Assembly (NCBI GenBank): GCA_030430835.1 | Contig: JAUIKJ010000130.1 | Location: 1 to 7,691, forward strand | Direction of reading: 5' to 3' | Source of the DNA: Candidatus Hydrogenedentota bacterium | GTDB lineage: Bacteria; Hydrogenedentota; Hydrogenedentia; Hydrogenedentales; JAEUWI01 | DNA: 7,691 nt | Shown here: in pieces, positions 4,623-7,691 of the stretch | Position numbering within the stretch: position 1 is the first letter of the stretch | Layout of the letters: every line of letters starts with the position of its first letter | Program-made: the position numbers and the translations under genes | Notes under the pieces: model-generated | The model's database searches: none | What the model was told of the DNA's origin: nothing | What the model saw: the letters and a program-made list of their open reading frames with translations, nothing else

Positions 4623-5048
4623 ATGTACCGCTTCTATTCCATTCTGGCCGCCCTCCTCATCGCCGCGAATACGCTGGCGATGCCGGTCCACCTTGCCGTG
4701 GGGCACGGCCACGAACTGGCGCATCAGGACGGCTTCGGCAACCTGCTGAGTACGCTGGACACGGATTGCGAAAACGCGGAATGGAATACCAAAAAGGGCT
4801 TCGAAGTCTTCGATGCCTCTTGCTGCGGTACGCCGCACAACCACGATGGGCACCACCACGACATCTCGGCGCAGGGCTACATCGCGCCGCGTGCCGGGTC
4901 CACGGTGCTCGTGGCCTGGGTGCAGAGCCCGCTCCGTGAACTGCTCGCCACCACCAAGGTGCCGCAACCGGTCGGGACCAACGACCCCGCGACCTACCAC
5001 GCACCCTGCCTCACGCAACCCACACTCCGGGGTCCTCCGCGCGTCTAG
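4623..5048 (+). CDS. Exported His/Cys-rich protein, putative periplasmic metal-binding partner of the efflux system
   Basis: From ATG 4623 the product is 141 residues; a TTG at 4614 in the same frame is less likely. It begins MYRFYSILAALLIAANTLAM, a signal peptide or single membrane anchor. The rest has many potential metal ligands: H23, H28, H30 and H34 in the segment HLAVGHGHELAH, C49, and a cluster C67, C68, H72, H74, H77, H78, H79, D80, plus H126 and C129. The remainder (GYIAPRAGSTVLVAW...) shows no known domain. It precedes a TolC-family gene by 99 bases and an RND adaptor gene after that. By analogy with small periplasmic proteins encoded at the head of CzcCBA/CusCBA-type operons, it may capture, deliver or sense a metal ion. 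It is not recognisably CzcI, CnrX or CusF. The functional assignment is inferred from composition and neighbours; that it is a real gene is better supported. Confidence 0.65.
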   Translation: MYRFYSILAALLIAANTLAMPVHLAVGHGHELAHQDGFGNLLSTLDTDCENAEWNTKKGFEVFDASCCGTPHNHDGHHHDISAQGYIAPRAGSTVLVAWVQSPLRELLATTKVPQPVGTNDPATYHAPCLTQPTLRGPPRV

Positions 5049-5147
5049 CCTGCCTTTCTGCACGCTGACGTAACCGCGGATGGCGCACGCTCCCTACTCA
5101 CCCAGGGACCGATCCATCCGTTCGCAAACAAAGAGGACCCGCAATTG
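5049..5147. other. 99-bp intergenic spacer in the efflux operon
   Basis: I see no terminator hairpin and no convincing sigma70 promoter here. Near its right end GAGGA (5133-5137) is a good SD 10 bases before ATG 5148. The spacer is compatible with co-transcription of the genes on either side. Confidence 0.4.
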
Positions 5148-6560
5148 ATGCGATGGATCTATCTACGCCCGATCGGCGCCGTGGCGGCGATCACCGTGCT
5201 GGCCGGGTGCCAGCACCTGTCCCCGGAACCACTCGACCTGCGCGCGCAGGGCGAGACGCTACGCAGCCAGACGCTGGATGTGCCGCCGGTTCGGGACTTC
5301 GCCGCCGCGCTCGACGCGCTGGGTGGTGAGGATTGTGCCGGATTCGATCCGGCCGACGGCCTGACCCTGTGCGAGGCACAGGCCGTTGCACTCTGGTACA
5401 ACCTGGACCTTCGGGTCATGCGGTTCGAGGGGGACCAGGCCGCGGCGCTGGCCGGTGCGGCCGGCCGCTGGGACGATCCCGCGATTGGCCTGGAGCGCGG
5501 CCGGAAGTCCGTGGATGAAGACGGCGGACTGCTCCGCGATGCCGGTGGTGTGAAGCGATCCTGGATCAATGCCGCCTCCCTCAGTATCACGATTCCACTT
5601 TCGGGGCGCCCCGCGGCGGAGCGCCGGCTCCGCGGTACCGAGCACGACGTGGCACGCCTGCGCGTTGCTGAGGCCGAATGGGACACCGTGACCGCAGTAC
5701 GCGAAGCGTGGGCCCGCTGGAGCGTAACGCGCGAACGCGTTGCCCTGCTGGACACGCATCTGGAACTGCTCGAGCAGTTCACACAAGCCGCGGAGTCGCT
5801 GGCGGACGCCGGCGAACTGTCCCCGACCCGCGCGCGCTTGTTTCACATCGAGCATGCACGGCGCAGCGCCGAGCGGACACGTGAGGCCCAGGCCGAAGCC
5901 GAAGCCCGGTTCGGGGTGATCGAACTGCTGGGCCTCCTGCCCGATGCGCCCGTGAAGCTCGTGCCGCGCATCCACCCCGGTCCCGACCCGGATGCCTTGA
6001 TCCCGCAGCCGGAAGACCACCCGGCCATCGCGCGGCTGCGCGCCGAGTATCAGGCCGCCGAAGTCCGGCTCCGGGTGGAACTGCGCAAGCAGTACCCCGA
6101 CCTGACGTTATCGCCGAACTATGCTGACGAGGAGAACGAGACCGCGCTGGTGATCGGACTTGGCTTTCCGGTGCCGGTCTGGAACGCGAACCGCGCGGGC
6201 ATCGCCGAAGCCGCGGGCGCGCGCGACATCGCCCGGGCCCGGGCCATCGCCGCCTACCAGCACCTGCAGGCGGAATACGCGCAGGCCCTGTCTGCGCTGG
6301 CGGGAAGCCGTGAACAACATGCGCGGTTGCGCACGGAAGCGGCACCCGCCGTGGACACGCAACTCGCGGAATCCCGTGCCCTCCTCGACGTCGGCGAGAT
6401 CGACATCGTGGTGCTTTACGAAACACTCGGCCAGGCCCTGGCCGTGAAACAGGAACTCTTGAACGCGGCCCTGGCGGAATCGATCGCCGGCGTGCGTCTT
6501 GAAGCCGCTGCGGCGGCGGGTGCGATCCGCCTCGCGGCGCCCGTGGAGACCGACCAATGA
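5148..6560 (+). CDS. TolC-family outer-membrane efflux lipoprotein (CusC/CzcC type)
   Basis: From ATG 5148 (SD GAGGA at 5133-5137) the product is 470 residues, a normal length for the family. The N-terminus MRWIYLRPIGAVAAITVLAGC is a lipoprotein signal with lipobox LAGC, so C21 should be acylated and anchor the protein to the outer membrane. Two outer-membrane efflux repeats follow, about residues 70-265 and 285-460. The first contains LCEAQAVALWYNLDLRVMR and SITIPLSGRPAAERRLR before long helices; the second contains YPDLTLSPNYADEENETALVIGLGFPVPVWNANRAGIAEA and helices to the end. The repeated 'G...PL......R' and 'G..FPVPVWN.NR..IAEA' turns are typical. Two cysteines, C63 and C75, near the start of the mature domain could form a disulfide. 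It would form the outer-membrane channel for the adaptor encoded next, whose ATG overlaps its stop by four bases (ATGA). The substrate is inferred to be a metal ion from the neighbours. Confidence 0.88.
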   Translation: MRWIYLRPIGAVAAITVLAGCQHLSPEPLDLRAQGETLRSQTLDVPPVRDFAAALDALGGEDCAGFDPADGLTLCEAQAVALWYNLDLRVMRFEGDQAAALAGAAGRWDDPAIGLERGRKSVDEDGGLLRDAGGVKRSWINAASLSITIPLSGRPAAERRLRGTEHDVARLRVAEAEWDTVTAVREAWARWSVTRERVALLDTHLELLEQFTQAAESLADAGELSPTRARLFHIEHARRSAERTREAQAEAEARFGVIELLGLLPDAPVKLVPRIHPGPDPDALIPQPEDHPAIARLRAEYQAAEVRLRVELRKQYPDLTLSPNYADEENETALVIGLGFPVPVWNANRAGIAEAAGARDIARARAIAAYQHLQAEYAQALSALAGSREQHARLRTEAAPAVDTQLAESRALLDVGEIDIVVLYETLGQALAVKQELLNAALAESIAGVRLEAAAAAGAIRLAAPVETDQ

Positions 6561-7691
6561 AGCAAGCAATGAAAGGAATGGCAACCCCCATTCTGGGAGG
6601 CATGGTGATCGTCATCGTAGGTGCCGGTTGCGATCGGCTTCCTTTCGTCAGCGCGATCACGGGCAGCGAAGCTGCCGTGGAGGAATGCTGCGAGACGATC
6701 GTGGATCCCGAAACCGGTGAGATGACCATCATCGTGGACGACTGTTGTGCGGAGCCGGACGCGACTACCGAAGCGGTTGACGACTGCTGCGAGGACACCC
6801 TTGAAGAGGCTTCTGCCGCGCCCGCCGGTGGTGTGGCGATTCCGCCCGGCGTGCGCGACAATCTTGGCATCAACTTCGCCACCGTAGAGCGCCGTGCCGT
6901 GGGGCGTACCCGGCGGGTGCCGGGCCAGTTCGAGATTGTCCCCACCGCGCGGCAGGAATACCGTGCGGTACCGGGTGGGCGTATCGAACTGCGGGTCGCG
7001 CAGTTCGAGGCCGTAGATGCTGGTCAGGTGCTCTTTACCATTGATTCGCCCCGCTGGCGTCAAATCCAGCACGAGGCGGTGGAGGCCGAAGGCGATATCA
7101 CGATGATGGAAGCGGCACTGGAGGTCGCCCGCGCGCGGCGTGGCGAGGCGCGTGCCTCGCTCGCGAAGCAGGACGAGCGCCTGAAAAACCTGGCCTCGGT
7201 CAAGGTGCGCAAGGCGGAGTTGGAAGCGGAAGCCGCCATGCTCCGGAACAGCCTGCCACGTCTCGACGCGGAGATACGTGCCCAGGAAGCGGCCCTGCGC
7301 GAGGCGCATGAACACTACACCTCACGCCTGAAGGGCCTGTCTTCGGTAACCGGACTCCCGGTGGACGCGCTGCGTGCGGAGAACGGCGACGAATCCACCT
7401 GGCGATCCATCGCAGCGCTCGAGGTGCGTGCACAGCGCGCAGGCGTTGTCGAAGTACTTGCCGTGAACAACGGCGGTTGGCTTGAGGAGGGCGAGTTGGC
7501 CCTGACGTTGCTCGATACGCGCCAGATCCGCTTCCATGCGGAGGCCCCGCAGTCGGATATCGCCCTGTTCCGCGCGGGCCAGCGTGCGCGGATCGTGCCG
7601 CCGCAGGGCGGCAGTGTGGCACTGCAGAACACGATGGAAGGCGTCCTGACCCTGGGGCTCACCGCGCACACCTTCGATCGTACCGTGTCGC
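6557..7691 (+). CDS. RND efflux periplasmic adaptor (HlyD/CusB family) with a triple dicysteine N-terminal extension, 3' end cut off
   Basis: The frame starts at ATG 6557, overlapping the TolC-gene stop as ATGA, with GGAG at 6545-6548, 8 bases upstream. It is open to the window edge (378 codons), so the C-terminus is missing. Residues 1-25 form a hydrophobic export signal ending VGAGC; C25 could be acylated but glycine at -3 is a poor lipobox. Residues 38-90 are an acidic linker with three Cys-Cys pairs: C44-C45, C63-C64 and C77-C78, each flanked by D or E. The adaptor core follows: IPPGVRDNLGINFATVERR (95-113), the first half of the lipoyl-like domain (about 135-170, GRIELRVAQFEAVDAGQVLFTIDSPRW), a long helical hairpin (about 175-255, A/E/R-rich), the second lipoyl half (about 285-320, AGVVEVLAVNNGGWLEEGE) and the start of the beta-barrel. 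This joins an inner-membrane RND pump, presumably encoded next, to the TolC channel. The dicysteine segment suggests metal capture, as the N-terminal methionines of CusB do for Cu(I). Confidence 0.85.
   Translation, partial: MKQAMKGMATPILGGMVIVIVGAGCDRLPFVSAITGSEAAVEECCETIVDPETGEMTIIVDDCCAEPDATTEAVDDCCEDTLEEASAAPAGGVAIPPGVRDNLGINFATVERRAVGRTRRVPGQFEIVPTARQEYRAVPGGRIELRVAQFEAVDAGQVLFTIDSPRWRQIQHEAVEAEGDITMMEAALEVARARRGEARASLAKQDERLKNLASVKVRKAELEAEAAMLRNSLPRLDAEIRAQEAALREAHEHYTSRLKGLSSVTGLPVDALRAENGDESTWRSIAALEVRAQRAGVVEVLAVNNGGWLEEGELALTLLDTRQIRFHAEAPQSDIALFRAGQRARIVPPQGGSVALQNTMEGVLTLGLTAHTFDRTVS

Noticed and set aside
6569..6604. Alternative ATG starts at 6569, 6578 and 6602 for the adaptor
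   Set aside because: The purine-rich runs before 6578 and 6602 are only one base from the ATG, too close to serve as an SD. ATG 6557 has GGAG at 8 bases and the common ATGA overlap.
5779..6945. 388-residue - strand frame
   Set aside because: It is antisense to the TolC gene and the adaptor gene, both of which have recognisable domains; its own translation is Arg/Pro/Ser-rich low complexity.

Overview
The window is GC-rich, densely coding DNA read entirely on the + strand. It most likely comes from a Gram-negative-type bacterium in or near the Planctomycetota, perhaps Phycisphaerae-like. That assignment is an inference from recalled resemblance of several proteins (the DUF1326-like secreted protein, the DGNHLGT-type secreted protein, the efflux adaptor) and of the palindromic repeats, not from a search. 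A two-membrane cell is supported directly by a TolC-family outer-membrane factor followed by an RND/CusB-type periplasmic adaptor.

Layout. (1) 1-530: the C-terminal end of a molybdenum-hydroxylase FAD subunit, followed 12 bases later by a small six-cysteine protein whose Shine-Dalgarno (SD) overlaps the upstream stop codon. (2) 531-901: no credible gene; it holds a roughly 320-bp interspersed element of nested hairpins bounded by perfect 22-bp inverted repeats. (3) 902-2523: two genes for secreted proteins of unknown function. The gap between them carries a terminator-like hairpin and a second palindromic repeat whose right arm ends 6 bases before the second start codon. (4) 2524-4588: a terminator, then a stand-alone group I cysteine desulfurase and a stand-alone Sfp-type 4'-phosphopantetheinyl transferase. 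(5) 4589-7691: a probable metal-efflux operon with a short His/Cys-rich exported protein, a TolC-family outer-membrane lipoprotein, and an RND periplasmic adaptor with three acidic Cys-Cys motifs near its N-terminus. The adaptor runs off the right edge; an RND pump gene would be expected next.

How the genes may work together. Region 5 reads as one export machine (periplasmic metal-binding protein, adaptor, outer-membrane channel). The Cys-Cys/acidic and His-rich segments suggest a soft or borderline metal ion such as Cu, Zn, Cd or Hg; which one cannot be told from sequence. The desulfurase and the transferase are housekeeping-type activators of other proteins, with no visible partner in the window.

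The most interesting signals are the triple dicysteine extension of the adaptor, three genes that lack an SD but have sigma70-like boxes with 17-bp spacing ending 6-9 bases before the ATG (predicted leaderless or near-leaderless mRNAs), and two related palindromic repeat elements, one of which abuts a translation start.
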